Assembly: GCF_003856525.1 (NCBI RefSeq)
Contig: NZ_RJVQ01000002.1
Span: forward strand, 186,001 to 250,000
Source of the DNA: Vibrio viridaestus
GTDB taxonomy: Bacteria; Pseudomonadota; Gammaproteobacteria; Enterobacterales; Vibrionaceae
Length of the DNA stretch: 64,000 nt
Direction: 5' to 3'
The notes beneath the pieces were generated by a model. The model had not been told where the DNA came from. It saw nothing but the letters and a program-made list of their open reading frames with translations, and searched no databases. Numbering within the stretch: position 1 is the stretch's first letter; every line of letters begins with the position of its first letter. A program made the position numbers and the translations under genes. Below, one piece after another: positions 17,236 through 27,749 of this stretch.

Positions 17236-18576
17236 ATGATTACAATAAAAAAGGGTTTGGACCTTCCAATCGCGGGAGCGCCTGCCCAGGTGATAAATGA
17301 TGGTAAATCCATCACAAAAGTCGCCTTGCTTGGCGAAGAGTATGTTGGCATGCGGCCAACAATGTATGTTCGTGAGGGTGATGAGGTGAAGAAAGGCCAG
17401 GTTCTTTTTGAAGACAAAAAGAATCTAGGTGTTAAATTCACTGCGCCAGCTAGCGGCAAAGTTATCGAAATCAATCGTGGAGCCAAACGTGTTCTTCAAT
17501 CTGTCGTGATTGAGGTTGCGGGTGACGAAAGCGTTGCATTTGATAAGTTTGCGGCAAGCGAGTTGGCTAGCCTAGCGTCAGATAAAGTGAGATCTCAACT
17601 CGTTGATTCTGGCATGTGGACAGCATTTCGTACTCGTCCGTTTAGCAAGGTTCCAGCAATCGATTCAACTACCAAGGCTATCTTTGTTACCGCTATCGAT
17701 ACCAACCCCTTGGCAGCTGATCCTCAACTGGTGATCAATGAACAACCTGAAGCGTTTACCGCTGGTTTGGACATTTTATCTGTTCTTACTGAAGGTAAAG
17801 TTTTCGTTTGTAAGAAAGGAACAAGTTTACCTCGTTCTGGTCAGTCAAACGTTCAGGAGCATGTATTTGATGGTCCTCACCCAGCAGGTCTGGTGGGTAC
17901 TCATATGCATCATTTGTATCCAGTTAATGCTGCGAACGTAGCATGGAGTATCAACTACCAAGACGTTATTGCTATCGGTCAGTTGTTCCTAACCGGTGAG
18001 TTTTACTCAGGTCGTGTGGTTTCTCTTGCTGGTCCTGTCGTTAACAATCCTCGTCTAGTTCGTGTTCCTCTAGGTGCAAGCCTGGATGAGTTAACGAACA
18101 ACGAAATTATGCCTGGTGAAGTTCGAGTGATTTCTGGCTCGGTCTTAGCTGGTACTCAGGCATCCGGTCCTCACGCGTATTTAGGACGCTATCACTTACA
18201 AGTGAGCGTGTTACGTGAAGGTCGTGAAAAAGAATTTATTGGCTGGGCAATGCCTGGTAAAAATAAATTCTCTGTTACTCGCTCTTTCCTCGGTCATTTG
18301 TTCAAAGGTCAGTTATATAACATGACGACCACGACCAACGGTAGTGATCGTTCGATGGTTCCAATTGGTAATTATGAAAAAGTAATGCCTCTTGATATTG
18401 AACCAACGTTGTTGCTTCGTGATCTCTGTGCTGGAGATACCGAAAGTGCTGAACGTCTTGGTGCATTGGAACTTGACGAAGAAGATTTAGCGTTATGTAC
18501 CTTTGTGTGTCCAGGTAAGTATGACTATGCATCACTGCTTCGTGAATGCTTGGACAAGATTGAGAAAGAAGGGTAA
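17236..18576 (+). CDS. nqrA: Na+-translocating NADH:quinone reductase subunit A
   Basis: A 446-residue peripheral cytoplasmic subunit of the six-subunit sodium-pumping NADH:ubiquinone oxidoreductase, implicated in quinone interaction. The ATG at 17236 gives [16 protein letters not shown], the standard NqrA start. An in-frame GTG 12 nt earlier would add four residues and is unlikely. The N-terminal barrel-sandwich segments ([21 protein letters not shown]) resemble RnfC/NqrA proteins. It is the first gene of nqrABCDEF, with nqrB starting 5 nt after its stop. No strong Shine-Dalgarno is visible. Confidence 0.97.
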   Translation: MITIKKGLDLPIAGAPAQVINDGKSITKVALLGEEYVGMRPTMYVREGDEVKKGQVLFEDKKNLGVKFTAPASGKVIEINRGAKRVLQSVVIEVAGDESVAFDKFAASELASLASDKVRSQLVDSGMWTAFRTRPFSKVPAIDSTTKAIFVTAIDTNPLAADPQLVINEQPEAFTAGLDILSVLTEGKVFVCKKGTSLPRSGQSNVQEHVFDGPHPAGLVGTHMHHLYPVNAANVAWSINYQDVIAIGQLFLTGEFYSGRVVSLAGPVVNNPRLVRVPLGASLDELTNNEIMPGEVRVISGSVLAGTQASGPHAYLGRYHLQVSVLREGREKEFIGWAMPGKNKFSVTRSFLGHLFKGQLYNMTTTTNGSDRSMVPIGNYEKVMPLDIEPTLLLRDLCAGDTESAERLGALELDEEDLALCTFVCPGKYDYASLLRECLDKIEKEG

Positions 18577-18581
18577 TTTCC

Positions 18582-19826
18582 ATGGGGCTTAAAAAGTTTC
18601 TAGAAGACATTGAGCATCATTTTGAACCGGGTGGAAAACATGAAAAATGGTTTGCGTTGTATGAAGCAGCTGCGACAATTTTTTATACTCCAGGCACGGT
18701 AACTTCAAAAGGCTCACACGTACGTGACAGTGCGGATCTTAAACGTATCATGATCATGGTATGGCTAGCGGTATTCCCTGCAATGTTTTGGGGTATGTAT
18801 AACGCTGGTGATCAAGCTATTGCAGCACTTCACCATTTGTATTCAAGTGCACAACTTACCGATGTTATTAACGGTAACTGGCATTATTGGCTGACTACCG
18901 GACTGGGTGGTACCTTAGGTACAGACGCAGCTTGGGGTAGTAAAATGCTCTTGGGTGCGACTTATTTCCTACCAATTTACCTAACAGTGTTTATCGTTGG
19001 TGGTTTCTGGGAAGTCCTTTTCTGTATGGTGCGCAAGCACGAAGTCAACGAGGGTTTCTTCGTTACTTCCATCCTGTTTGCTTTGATCGTTCCACCAACA
19101 CTTCCTTTGTGGCAAGCGGCGCTTGGCATCACATTTGGTGTTGTAGTTGCGAAAGAGGTATTCGGTGGTACAGGCCGTAACTTCCTAAACCCAGCTCTTG
19201 CAGGTCGTGCATTCCTATTCTTCGCTTATCCAGCTCAAATCTCTGGTGATTTAGTGTGGACTGCTGCAGATGGATTTTCAGGTGCGACAGCATTGAGCCA
19301 ATGGGCACAGGGTGGTCATGGTGCGCTAATCAATAATGCGACAGGACAAACGATTACTTGGCTTGATGCTTTCTTGGGTCACATCCCTGGATCGATTGGT
19401 GAAGTATCGACTCTTGCTCTAATTATTGGCGGTGCATTCATCGTTTATATGGGTATTGCTTCTTGGCGTATTATCGCAGGTGTTTTGATTGGTATGATTG
19501 CATTATCAACTCTGTTCAACCTGATTGATTCTCCTTCAAACCCAATGTTCTCAATGCCTTGGCACTGGCATCTAGTTTTAGGTGGCTTTGCATTTGGTAT
19601 GATCTTTATGGCAACTGATCCAGTTTCTGCTGCATTCACTAATAAAGCGAAGTGGTGGTACGGGATTCTTATCGGTGCAATGTGTGTACTCATTCGTGTA
19701 GTTAACCCTGCGTACCCAGAAGGTATGATGTTAGCAATTCTATTCTCGAATCTGTTCGCACCATTGTTTGACCATATCGTGGTTGAGAAAAACGTAAAAC
19801 GGAGATTAGCGCGCTATGGCAAGTAA
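18582..19826 (+). CDS. nqrB: Na+-NQR subunit B
   Basis: A 414-residue membrane subunit with about ten membrane segments. It carries a covalent FMN on a threonine and forms part of the sodium path. The flavinylation motif DGFSGATAL is present, with the acceptor at Thr236, the same position as in V. cholerae Nqr[23 protein letters not shown] and [16 protein letters not shown] are typical conserved blocks. The end overlaps nqrC by 11 nt, a tight coupling. FMN attachment should require the ApbE encoded downstream. Confidence 0.97.
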   Translation: MGLKKFLEDIEHHFEPGGKHEKWFALYEAAATIFYTPGTVTSKGSHVRDSADLKRIMIMVWLAVFPAMFWGMYNAGDQAIAALHHLYSSAQLTDVINGNWHYWLTTGLGGTLGTDAAWGSKMLLGATYFLPIYLTVFIVGGFWEVLFCMVRKHEVNEGFFVTSILFALIVPPTLPLWQAALGITFGVVVAKEVFGGTGRNFLNPALAGRAFLFFAYPAQISGDLVWTAADGFSGATALSQWAQGGHGALINNATGQTITWLDAFLGHIPGSIGEVSTLALIIGGAFIVYMGIASWRIIAGVLIGMIALSTLFNLIDSPSNPMFSMPWHWHLVLGGFAFGMIFMATDPVSAAFTNKAKWWYGILIGAMCVLIRVVNPAYPEGMMLAILFSNLFAPLFDHIVVEKNVKRRLARYGK

Positions 19827-20601
19827 TAACGATAGCATTAAGAAAACGCTGTTTGTTGTTATCGCGTTGAGCTTAGTGTGCTCAATCATCGTATCAGTAG
19901 CAGCGGTTGGTTTGAGATCTAAGCAAGAGCAAAACGCTCTTCTCGATCAACAATCAAAAATTCTTGAAGTATCCGGCGTAGATATGAGCAAAGGTAAAGT
20001 TTCAGACCTTTATGCTCAGTACATCGAGCCTAAATTGGTTAACTTCAAGACGGGTGAGTTTGTTGAGAAAACACCTAACGGCGAAACAGCAAAAACTTAC
20101 GATCAAAAAGCAGCATCGGGTAACGCTTCAACATCAACTAAACTTAGTCCTGATGAAGATGTAGCGGGCATTCGTACTCGTGCGAACTACGGTCTTGTAT
20201 ACTTAGTGAAGGGTGATGAGCAGGTTAACCGCGTGATTGTCCCAATTCACGGTAAAGGCTTGTGGTCAATGATGTATGCGTTCGTAGCTGTTGAGACTGA
20301 CGGTAACACAGTTGATGGCATTATCTACTACGAGCAGGGTGAAACTCCTGGATTGGGTGGTGAAGTTGAAAACCCAGGCTGGCGTGCTCAGTTTGTTGGT
20401 AAGAAACTTTATGATGATAACCATCAGCCAGCAATCAAGATCGTCAAAGGTGGAGCACCTGCAGGCTCTGAACATGGTGTAGATGCGTTATCTGGTGCAA
20501 CATTGACCAGTAATGGCGTACAGCATCAGTTTGATTTCTGGTTAGGTGATATGGGCTTTGGTCCATTCCTAGCAAAAGTTCGTGACGGAGGTCTGAACTA
20601 A
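19816..20601 (+). CDS. nqrC: Na+-NQR subunit C
   Basis: A 261-residue subunit with one N-terminal membrane anchor (residues about 10-33) and a periplasmic FMN-binding domain. The covalent FMN site is [10 protein letters not shown], with the acceptor at Thr229. [15 protein letters not shown] and [14 protein letters not shown] are family hallmarks. A Ser/Thr-rich linker (residues about 95-112) lies between anchor and domain. The stop codon overlaps the nqrD start (TAATG). Confidence 0.97.
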   Translation: MASNNDSIKKTLFVVIALSLVCSIIVSVAAVGLRSKQEQNALLDQQSKILEVSGVDMSKGKVSDLYAQYIEPKLVNFKTGEFVEKTPNGETAKTYDQKAASGNASTSTKLSPDEDVAGIRTRANYGLVYLVKGDEQVNRVIVPIHGKGLWSMMYAFVAVETDGNTVDGIIYYEQGETPGLGGEVENPGWRAQFVGKKLYDDNHQPAIKIVKGGAPAGSEHGVDALSGATLTSNGVQHQFDFWLGDMGFGPFLAKVRDGGLN

Positions 20602-21233
20602 TGTCTAGTGTAAAAAATCTAAAGGAAAGCTTGTTAGCGCCAGTATTGGATAACAACCCAATCGCGCTTCAGGTTCTGGGTGTTTGTTCTGCTCTAGCAG
20701 TAACAACCAAGTTAGAAACTGCGTTTGTTATGACCATTGCTGTAATGTTTGTAACAGCTTTCTCTAACTTCTTTGTATCATTGATTCGTAACCATATTCC
20801 AAACAGTGTCCGTATCATTGTTCAGATGGCGATCATTGCTTCGTTGGTAATTGTGGTTGACCAAATTCTGAGAGCGTTTTTGTACGATATTTCAAAACAG
20901 CTTTCCGTATTCGTTGGTCTTATCATTACTAACTGTATCGTAATGGGTCGTGCTGAAGCATTCGCAATGAAAGAAGCTCCAATTCCTTCATTTTTGGATG
21001 GTATTGCAAACGGTCTTGGTTATGGTTTCGTTCTTATCTCTGTTGGGTTTGTACGTGAGCTATTTGGTTCAGGCAAAATCTTTGGTCTTGAAGTCCTTCC
21101 ATTGGTGAACAATGGTGGTTGGTACCAGCCAAATGGTTTGATGCTACTAGCACCATCTGCTTTCTTCTTGATCGGTTTCCTAATTTGGATCATCCGTACA
21201 TTCAAGCCTGAACAAGTAGAAGCGAAGGAGTAG
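20601..21233 (+). CDS. nqrD: Na+-NQR subunit D
   Basis: A 210-residue integral membrane subunit with six membrane segments. Cys29 (LGVCSALAV) and the cysteine of [11 protein letters not shown] match the positions that, with their NqrE counterparts, hold the intramembrane iron centre. It shares pseudo-twofold symmetry with NqrE. nqrE starts 7 nt downstream. Confidence 0.97.
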   Translation: MSSVKNLKESLLAPVLDNNPIALQVLGVCSALAVTTKLETAFVMTIAVMFVTAFSNFFVSLIRNHIPNSVRIIVQMAIIASLVIVVDQILRAFLYDISKQLSVFVGLIITNCIVMGRAEAFAMKEAPIPSFLDGIANGLGYGFVLISVGFVRELFGSGKIFGLEVLPLVNNGGWYQPNGLMLLAPSAFFLIGFLIWIIRTFKPEQVEAKE

Positions 21234-21240
21234 GGTTGTC

Positions 21241-21837
21241 ATGGAACATTACATAAGTTTACTGGTTAGGTCTGTATTCCTCGAGAACATGGCATTAGCC
21301 TTCTTCTTGGGTATGTGTACATTCCTTGCTGTATCGAAGAAAGTATCAACAGCCTTCGGCCTTGGTGTCGCAGTTACTGTGGTTCTAACTATCTCTGTTC
21401 CCGTTAACAACTTGGTTTATAACCTTGTGTTAAAAGAGAACGCTCTAGTTGATGGTATCGATCTGACCTTCCTAAGTTTCATCACGTTCATCGGTGTTAT
21501 CGCGGCATTAGTACAGATTCTGGAAATGATTCTGGATCGCTTTTTCCCACCATTGTACAACGCGCTGGGTATATTCCTGCCATTGATCACAGTTAACTGT
21601 GCAATCTTTGGTGGCGTGTCGTTCATGGTACAACGTGACTACAACTTCCCTGAATCAATCGTATATGGTTTCGGTTCTGGTCTAGGTTGGATGCTCGCTA
21701 TCGTTGCACTTGCAGGTATCCGTGAGAAAATGAAGTACTCTGATGTGCCTCCAGGTCTTCGTGGCTTAGGCATTACGTTTATCACTGTTGGTTTGATGGC
21801 GTTAGGCTTTATGTCTTTCTCTGGTGTTCAACTGTAA
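21241..21837 (+). CDS. nqrE: Na+-NQR subunit E
   Basis: A 198-residue membrane subunit, partner of NqrD. Cys26 ([11 protein letters not shown]) and the cysteine in [10 protein letters not shown] are the iron-centre ligands known for the family. Six membrane segments are visible. It sits between nqrD and nqrF with short spacers. Shine-Dalgarno-like GGGTTGTC lies before the ATG. Confidence 0.97.
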   Translation: MEHYISLLVRSVFLENMALAFFLGMCTFLAVSKKVSTAFGLGVAVTVVLTISVPVNNLVYNLVLKENALVDGIDLTFLSFITFIGVIAALVQILEMILDRFFPPLYNALGIFLPLITVNCAIFGGVSFMVQRDYNFPESIVYGFGSGLGWMLAIVALAGIREKMKYSDVPPGLRGLGITFITVGLMALGFMSFSGVQL

Positions 21838-21869
21838 GTCGGGTAAACCGCAACTAAAAGGAATAGTCA

Positions 21870-23093
21870 ATGGACATAATTCTTGGTGTAGTGATGTTTA
21901 CTCTGATTGTACTCGTCTTAGTATTGGTAATACTATTTGCCAAATCTAAGCTTGTACCAACAGGTGACATTACGATCTCAATTAATGGCGATCCTGAAAA
22001 AGCGATCGTTACACAACCAGGTAGCAAGCTACTTGGTGTGCTAGCAGGCAGTGGTATTTTCGTATCTTCTGCTTGTGGCGGTGGTGGCTCATGTGGTCAG
22101 TGCCGAGTTAAAGTTAAATCTGGTGGTGGTGATATTCTACCAACAGAGCTAAGCCATATATCAAAAGGTGAAGCTCGTGAAGGGGAACGTCTAGCGTGTC
22201 AGGTAGCAGTAAAAGCTGACATGGACATCCAATTACCAGAAGAAATCTTCGGTGTTAAGAAGTGGGAATGTGAAGTTATCTCAAACGATAACAAAGCGAC
22301 GTTCATAAAAGAGCTTAAGCTGCAGATCCCTGATGGTGAGAGTGTGCCATTCCGTGCGGGTGGTTATATTCAGATTGAAGCGCCTGCTCACCATATTAAA
22401 TACGCTGATTATGATGTACCTGAAAAGTACCGTGAAGACTGGGATAAGTTCAATCTATTCCGCTATGAGTCTAAAGTGGATGAGCCAATCATCCGTGCTT
22501 ACTCAATGGCGAACTACCCAGAAGAATTCGGTATTATCATGTTGAACGTGCGTATCGCGACACCGCCACCACGTAATCCTGATGTACCGCCGGGTCAAAT
22601 GTCGTCTTATATCTGGTCTCTAAAAGAGGGAGATAAGGTGACTATTTCCGGTCCATTCGGTGAGTTCTTCGCTAAGGACACAGATGCTGAAATGGTATTC
22701 ATCGGTGGTGGTGCTGGTATGGCTCCAATGCGTTCACATATCTTCGACCAGTTAAAACGTCTGAAAACAAAACGTAAGATGACATTCTGGTATGGTGCTC
22801 GTTCTTTACGCGAAATGTTCTATGTTGAAGACTTTGATTCTCTGCAAGCAGAGAACGATAACTTCACTTGGCATGTTGCGTTATCTGATGCACTTCCAGA
22901 AGATAACTGGAATGGATACACAGGCTTTATCCACAATGTGCTTTATGAAAACTATCTAAAAAATCATGAAGCTCCAGAAGATTGTGAGTATTACATGTGT
23001 GGGCCACCAGTAATGAACGCAGCTGTTATCAGCATGCTACATGATCTTGGTGTTGAAGATGAAAACATCCTACTCGATGACTTTGGTGGCTAA
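21870..23093 (+). CDS. nqrF: Na+-NQR subunit F (NADH-oxidising)
   Basis: A 407-residue subunit through which electrons enter. One N-terminal membrane segment (residues 3-24) is followed by a 2Fe-2S ferredoxin domain with ligands Cys69, Cys75, Cys78 and Cys110. An FAD/NADH reductase domain comes next, with RAYSMANYP (FAD), [14 protein letters not shown] (NADH) and [13 protein letters not shown] near the C-terminus. Length and motif positions fit Vibrio NqrF. It is the last of the six structural genes and is followed by a strong terminator. Confidence 0.98.
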   Translation: MDIILGVVMFTLIVLVLVLVILFAKSKLVPTGDITISINGDPEKAIVTQPGSKLLGVLAGSGIFVSSACGGGGSCGQCRVKVKSGGGDILPTELSHISKGEAREGERLACQVAVKADMDIQLPEEIFGVKKWECEVISNDNKATFIKELKLQIPDGESVPFRAGGYIQIEAPAHHIKYADYDVPEKYREDWDKFNLFRYESKVDEPIIRAYSMANYPEEFGIIMLNVRIATPPPRNPDVPPGQMSSYIWSLKEGDKVTISGPFGEFFAKDTDAEMVFIGGGAGMAPMRSHIFDQLKRLKTKRKMTFWYGARSLREMFYVEDFDSLQAENDNFTWHVALSDALPEDNWNGYTGFIHNVLYENYLKNHEAPEDCEYYMCGPPVMNAAVISMLHDLGVEDENILLDDFGG

Positions 23094-23113
23094 TCTGAGT
23101 TTTTGAGTATGAA

Positions 23114-23146
23114 AAGATGGCTGGCTTATTGTCAGCCATCTTTTTT
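23114..23146 (+). terminator. Terminator of nqrABCDEF
   Basis: AAGATGGCTG pairs with CAGCCATCTT around a 9-base loop, followed directly by further Ts. It lies about 20 nt after the nqrF stop. Confidence 0.85.
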
Positions 23147-23197
23147 AGTAAAGATAAGGGTTTTGATTTTGTGAATGTGAAAGCCTTTATCTTTACT
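23147..23197 (+). promoter_or_regulatory. 14-bp inverted repeat in front of apbE
   Basis: AGTAAAGATAAGGG (23147-23160) pairs with CCTTTATCTTTACT (23184-23197), with a single G-U wobble and a 23-base loop. It starts immediately after the nqr terminator and ends 25 bases before apbE. It could be an attenuator, an RNA processing or stability structure for nqr read-through mRNA, or paired operator half-sites. Confidence 0.5.
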
Positions 23198-23222
23198 GAT
23201 ATTTTGTTTTGAAGAGGTTCTG

Positions 23223-24239
23223 GTGAAGATTTCGGTCCTTATCGTGACAATATTCCTTCTCATGGGATGTGAACGTGCTCCTGAGCAAATGTATATAACA
23301 GGGTCTACCATGGGAACGACCTACAATATTAAATATATTTCCCCAGAAGGCAATTCCGCTTTAAGTGAAGAGAAAATAAAGATCGACGTAGATAAGGTTC
23401 TAGATGAAGTCAACAATCAAATGTCGACGTACAGAAATGATTCTGAACTAAGTTCATTCAATCAATTCAGATCGACTGAGCCTTTTACAGTTTCTCCCGC
23501 CTTAGTCACGGTAATGCAAGAAGCCATTCGGTTAAATACAGTAACTGAAGGTGCTTTGGATGTTACTGTTGGACCGCTAGTGAATCTATGGGGATTTGGA
23601 CCTAATGCTAGGCCGGAAAAAGTACCGACGGACGAGCAACTCGAACTTGCTAAAGAGCGAGTTGGTATTCAGTATCTTAAAGTCGATAGTCGTTCACTTT
23701 CTGTAAGTAAAACGGTTCCTGATCTTTACGTTGATCTTTCTACCATTGCAAAAGGTTGGGGTGTTGATCTGGTCGCTGCACTATTAGAAAATAGAGGTAT
23801 ACAAAACTACCTGATAGAAATTGGCGGAGAAATTCGCACGAAAGGGGTAAGTTCTACTGGCTCTATGTGGCGCATAGCAATTGAAAAGCCAGATACTGAA
23901 CAAAGAGCAGTACAAGAGCTCATACAACCTGGTGATTTGGGAATGGCAACGTCAGGCGATTATAGAAATTACTTTGAGCAAGATGGTGTTCGATATTCAC
24001 ATATTATCGATCCTTCAACAGGTCGTCCGATAGATAATAAAGTTGCCTCTGTCACAGTGTTGCATGCCTCAGCTATGACAGCTGACGGGTTGGCGACAGG
24101 TTTGATGGTATTGGGAGAGAAGCGCGCTATGCAAGTGGCAGAAAGACTTAAAATCCCGGTACTAATGATAGTTAAATCTGAGAATGGTTTCGAAGAGGTG
24201 TCATCGACGACATTTCAGCCTTTCTTGGTAAGTAAATAG
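23223..24239 (+). CDS. apbE: FAD:protein FMN transferase ApbE (lipoprotein)
   Basis: A 338-residue flavin transferase that attaches FMN to threonines of NqrB and NqrC. The start is GTG with GAGG 6 nt upstream. The signal peptide has lipobox LLMGC, making Cys16 the lipid-bearing residue, so the enzyme is membrane-anchored on the periplasmic side. Family motifs are GSTMGTTYNIKY near residue 27, DLSTIAKGWGVD, IEIGGEIRTKG and the C-terminal ADGLATGLMVLG metal-binding region. It lies 130 nt after nqrF, behind a terminator, and is followed by nqrM. Confidence 0.95.
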   Translation: MKISVLIVTIFLLMGCERAPEQMYITGSTMGTTYNIKYISPEGNSALSEEKIKIDVDKVLDEVNNQMSTYRNDSELSSFNQFRSTEPFTVSPALVTVMQEAIRLNTVTEGALDVTVGPLVNLWGFGPNARPEKVPTDEQLELAKERVGIQYLKVDSRSLSVSKTVPDLYVDLSTIAKGWGVDLVAALLENRGIQNYLIEIGGEIRTKGVSSTGSMWRIAIEKPDTEQRAVQELIQPGDLGMATSGDYRNYFEQDGVRYSHIIDPSTGRPIDNKVASVTVLHASAMTADGLATGLMVLGEKRAMQVAERLKIPVLMIVKSENGFEEVSSTTFQPFLVSK

Positions 24240-24249
24240 GGTTGGAAGC

Positions 24250-24483
24250 ATGAACACATTTTTAATTACATTTGCTGTCTTTGTTATTTTTATATTAGCA
24301 ATGGCTGTTGGGTATATTTTCCAAAGAAAGTCAGTCAGTGGTAGCTGTGGCGGTTTAGGGGCAGTCGGAATAGAAAAGGTATGTAATTGTCCTGAGCCAT
24401 GCGATGCAAGGAAAAAGCGTGAGGCAAAAGCCGCTGCAAGAGCTAAGCTTATGGCTGAGTGGGAAAAAGATCGCATAGTCTAG
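24250..24483 (+). CDS. nqrM: NqrM, iron delivery/assembly factor for Na+-NQR
   Basis: A 77-residue membrane protein with one N-terminal membrane segment (residues 4-24) and four cysteines in GSCGGLG and VCNCPEPCD. It ends in a charged Lys/Ala-rich helix. This is the DUF539/NqrM family, needed for maturation of the iron centre shared by NqrD and NqrE. It follows apbE by 10 nt with a good GGAAG ribosome site, so the two maturation genes form a pair. Confidence 0.93.
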   Translation: MNTFLITFAVFVIFILAMAVGYIFQRKSVSGSCGGLGAVGIEKVCNCPEPCDARKKREAKAAARAKLMAEWEKDRIV

Positions 24484-24494
24484 TTAGATAAGAA

Positions 24495-24519
24495 AGACGA
24501 AGGCTTAATGCCTTCGTCT
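24495..24519. terminator. Bidirectional terminator between nqrM and the diguanylate cyclase gene
   Basis: AGACGAAGGC and GCCTTCGTCT form a 10-bp perfect stem with loop TTAAT between convergent genes. The minus-strand flank reads TTTCTT. Confidence 0.8.
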
Positions 24520-24525
24520 GTGATT

Positions 24526-25752
24526 CTATTTGTCCGAAACAATTCTATTTCGTCCTTGTTGCTTCGCTGTGTATAGATGAGCGTCTGCAATTTTGATTTT
24601 CTCATCTAACGGCCCGGTCTGATTTGTTGCCCCAATACTGATAGTGACAGATATTTTGTTATCTAGGTAAGGAACTTCGATTGAGCTAATTCTATTACGC
24701 ATTATATCGAGTACAGACAAAAACTTACTAAAATCACCTTCGTAAAGTACGCAAAACTCTTCGCCGCCAAGACGTGCGACACAAGAAGACTCAAAGTGTA
24801 TTTTCAGTATACTGGCAACGGTTTGGATGACTTTATCTCCACAGTCATGACCATAGCTATCATTGACCTTCTTAAAAAAGTCGATATCCAACATACTAAT
24901 AGCAAAAGGTTTACCTTCTTTTTCTTTGCGTTGAGCAAACTTAAAAAAGTAACGCCGATTCCAAAGAGAAGTCAGTTCATCTTGATTGGCTAATTTGTAG
25001 AGTTTGTCATTTGCCTCTTTCATACCCAATAAATAGTGAATCCGACAATAAAGCTCTTCTTGATTGAATGGTTTATATAAAAAGTCGTTAGCACCTGCCT
25101 TAATAAATTGTGCAGTGAGGGTTCTTTCTTCATTGCCGGATAAGCCTAGGATAGGCAAGACATTTCGATCCTTTTTTTCTCTAATTTTGCGTATAAAAGT
25201 CAGCCCATTCATCTCGGGCATATCGTGATCAGTAATTATGAAGCTAATGTCTTTTTGGTCTTCCAATATTGTTAAGGCCTCAATACCATCTTGTGCTACT
25301 GATGTTCTGATATACTGATGCTCAAGCAGTTGAGAAAGATAGTTGCGCACCAATTGAGAGTCATCTACAACTAGGGCATGATGATTACGGTTATTAATAA
25401 GTCGACGCAAAATAGAAAGTAAATCGTGAGACCATGCGGGACTGTCTTTTAGGATGTAATCTAAGACGCCTTTTTGAATAAAGCGATCGCGAATTTCATC
25501 TTTGAAGGTTGCACTGAGTACAACGCTTCGAACTCTATTTTCGATGGCGAGATCAATAACTTCTCCACTGGGAGCGTCTGGCAGACAGTAATCTAAAATC
25601 GCACATAAGTAATTGTTCCCCGAATCGAGCTTATCTTTAGCCTCAGCAAATGAAGTTGCTGAGTCCACGATAAAACCAGAGGAGATTAGCTGTTGTGTCA
25701 AATGCTTTAAAAAAGTTTGACTGTCTTCAACGACGAGTATTTTTTCAACCAA
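24526..25752 (-). CDS. Response regulator diguanylate cyclase with two receiver domains (REC-REC-GGDEF)
   Basis: A 408-residue protein. REC1 covers residues about 4-118, with acidic pocket VVEDS, phosphoacceptor in AILDYCLPD, and LSA and LKD switch residues. REC2 covers about 124-240, with VVDDS, IITDHDMPEMNG, GLSGNE and YKPF. Both look able to be phosphorylated. The GGDEF domain (about 255-405) has an active GGEEF motif and DIDFFKKVNDSYGHDCGD, so it should make cyclic di-GMP from GTP. The allosteric RxxD I-site before GGEEF is absent (FESS instead). No partner histidine kinase is adjacent. It is divergent from dinB. Confidence 0.9.
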   Translation of the reverse strand: MVEKILVVEDSQTFLKHLTQQLISSGFIVDSATSFAEAKDKLDSGNNYLCAILDYCLPDAPSGEVIDLAIENRVRSVVLSATFKDEIRDRFIQKGVLDYILKDSPAWSHDLLSILRRLINNRNHHALVVDDSQLVRNYLSQLLEHQYIRTSVAQDGIEALTILEDQKDISFIITDHDMPEMNGLTFIRKIREKKDRNVLPILGLSGNEERTLTAQFIKAGANDFLYKPFNQEELYCRIHYLLGMKEANDKLYKLANQDELTSLWNRRYFFKFAQRKEKEGKPFAISMLDIDFFKKVNDSYGHDCGDKVIQTVASILKIHFESSCVARLGGEEFCVLYEGDFSKFLSVLDIMRNRISSIEVPYLDNKISVTISIGATNQTGPLDEKIKIADAHLYTAKQQGRNRIVSDK

Positions 25753-25866
25753 AGATTTAATCCATTTTGTTTTGTCGTTAGTAATAGTCTAGAAAAGCTA
25801 ACTATAAAGTACAGAACACAATTATTAAATAGTGAGTTTGTTCCAAGGTGTGTTGAATTTTTAGTC

Positions 25867-26934
25867 ATGAAATCAATGAGAAAGATAATACATATTGATA
25901 TGGATTGCTTTTATGCTGCGGTCGAAATGCGTGATGAACCTACCTTACGAGGGATTCCCTTGGCTGTAGGGGGCCGCTCTACCCAGCGAGGGGTCATTAG
26001 TACGTGCAACTATGAAGCGAGGGCGTTTGGTGTTCGCTCTGCTATGTCGACTGCAAGAGCTTTTAAGCTTTGTCCGCATTTAACGCTCGTCTCGGGACGG
26101 ATGGAGGTTTATAAGCAGGTATCACAGAAGATAAGAAATATTATGGAAGATTATACTTCTCTGATAGAGCCCTTATCACTCGATGAGGCTTACCTTGATG
26201 TGTCTGACTCTCGTGATTGTCATGGCTCTGCGACGTTAATTGCTCAAGATATTCGCCGACGAATATCAGAAGAGTTGAATCTTACCGCCTCTGCGGGGGT
26301 CGCACCTCTAAAGTTTTTAGCTAAAGTTGCATCTGATATTAATAAGCCTAATGGGCAGTTTGTGATAACTCCTTCACAAATGCAGGCGTTTATTGATCAA
26401 TTAGCGTTAGAAAAAATTCCTGGAGTCGGTAAAGTCGCGATAGAAAATTTACACAATCACGGTTTTTATACTGGTCGAGATATCTGTGATGGCGACTATC
26501 GTTACCTATTAAAACATTTTGGTCGTCTCGGAAGTTCCTTATGGAAAAAATGTCATGGCCAAGACGATCGTGAGGTCGAAGTCGCACGGGAGAGGAAAAG
26601 TGTTGGTGTTGAAAGGACACTGGAGAAAAACATTCGCACATTCGATGAGTGTTGGGACCTGCTAGAAAATAAACTTTATCCAGAGCTTAAATTAAGGCTA
26701 TCTAAAGGACATGCTCAGCGGCACATCGCCAAGTTAGGTGTTAAACTTAAATTTTCCGACTTTCAGGTTACGACCATAGAGAATCAGAGTCGAGAATTGA
26801 AGCTTCCCATGTTTCATCATTTATTGAGTGAGATAGTGGAAAGGCAAGGAAGTCGGGAAATTAGGCTTATTGGAATTAGTGTAACATTTACTCATCTCGA
26901 CCAGGATAGACAACTGAGCTTTAATGAATTTTAG
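25867..26934 (+). CDS. dinB: DNA polymerase IV
   Basis: A Y-family translesion polymerase of about 352-355 residues. The opening RKIIHIDMDCFYAAVEM holds the first metal-binding aspartate and the tyrosine steric gate region. SLDEAYLDV carries the catalytic Asp-Glu pair. TASAGVAPLKFLAKVASDINKP and IPGVGK (helix-hairpin-helix) are typical. The open frame extends upstream to 25717, but homology begins at MRKIIHID, so the start is 25867 or 25876. Neither has a strong Shine-Dalgarno. The C-terminal ...DRQLSFNEF resembles the beta-clamp-binding tail (QL.LF-like). No clear LexA box is seen upstream. Confidence 0.95.
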   Translation: MKSMRKIIHIDMDCFYAAVEMRDEPTLRGIPLAVGGRSTQRGVISTCNYEARAFGVRSAMSTARAFKLCPHLTLVSGRMEVYKQVSQKIRNIMEDYTSLIEPLSLDEAYLDVSDSRDCHGSATLIAQDIRRRISEELNLTASAGVAPLKFLAKVASDINKPNGQFVITPSQMQAFIDQLALEKIPGVGKVAIENLHNHGFYTGRDICDGDYRYLLKHFGRLGSSLWKKCHGQDDREVEVARERKSVGVERTLEKNIRTFDECWDLLENKLYPELKLRLSKGHAQRHIAKLGVKLKFSDFQVTTIENQSRELKLPMFHHLLSEIVERQGSREIRLIGISVTFTHLDQDRQLSFNEF

Positions 26935-26986
26935 AAGACGCTTGATTAATGATTGTTTAATGATTAATCTGCGCTAAACCATCAAG

Positions 26987-27730
26987 ATGACCAACCTTAT
27001 GACTCGATTTTTGCTATTTATCTCAATTATTTTTTCTCCCATTAGTTTCGCAGGGCAGTGCCATGTCCAATTAAAAAGTGAAATTCAACACAATGATGAC
27101 TCCGTCAATGTGATTATGGAAGATGGTCGAGTTGCTACAATCTATAATGATAGTCGGTTGGTAATTGACGGAAAGGAGCATCCACTAACTTCTGAACAGC
27201 ACAAGTTTTTAGAAGCCTATCAAAAAGAGCTGGTATCTAGTGTGAATCAGATAGAGAGTTACACAGCTCAGTCTATCAAACAAATCGACTTGATTATCGA
27301 TGATATTTCATCCAGTTTAGGTGAGTCCGATAGTTTGGAAACATTACGGCAAAGAATGCATACATACTGGCAGCAGGCATCAGAGAGTTTCTACGGTGAC
27401 GATGGCTTTAGTATCGATAATACCTCGATGAGCACATTGGATGAAGCTATTGAAAAGATGCAATCCCTGTTTGATCACGAATTTATCTCCAGTTTATGGG
27501 ATGCTGCTTCTGATGGCGTCGATAAACTCAGTGAACTAAGCTTTTCTGAATTCACAGCATTGGTCCAAGAACTCAATAATAAGATCTACGAACATTGGCA
27601 ACGTTTCTCTCAGGATAAAGAAAAACGACAAAAAGAAGTGTGTGATTCCTTTAATCAGCTTATCGATCAAGAGCAATCATTGCATAAATCGATACCTGAA
27701 CTAAGAAATTATCAGGTATTTACAATCTAG
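26987..27730 (+). CDS. DUF2884 (YggN-like) exported protein
   Basis: A 247-residue protein with signal peptide (FLLFISIIFSPISFA, cleavage near residue 22). The mature start has a short beta-rich part with DGRVATIYNDSRLVIDGKEHPLTSEQHKFL, which resembles the pattern of the YggN/DUF2884 family (a DG..Y....L.I.GK...L...Q motif). The remaining two thirds are helical, with many Gln, Glu and Ser. Function is unknown. It lies between dinB and a diguanylate cyclase gene that starts 19 nt after its stop, so it may share a transcript with the latter. Confidence 0.65.
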   Translation: MTNLMTRFLLFISIIFSPISFAGQCHVQLKSEIQHNDDSVNVIMEDGRVATIYNDSRLVIDGKEHPLTSEQHKFLEAYQKELVSSVNQIESYTAQSIKQIDLIIDDISSSLGESDSLETLRQRMHTYWQQASESFYGDDGFSIDNTSMSTLDEAIEKMQSLFDHEFISSLWDAASDGVDKLSELSFSEFTALVQELNNKIYEHWQRFSQDKEKRQKEVCDSFNQLIDQEQSLHKSIPELRNYQVFTI

Positions 27731-27749
27731 TTCGGATAATTGAGCGTTT

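Noticed and set aside
25780-25866. LexA box upstream of dinB
   Set aside because: CTAACTATAAAGTACAG looks similar at first, but the left half is not CTG at 10-base spacing from CAG; too poor a match.
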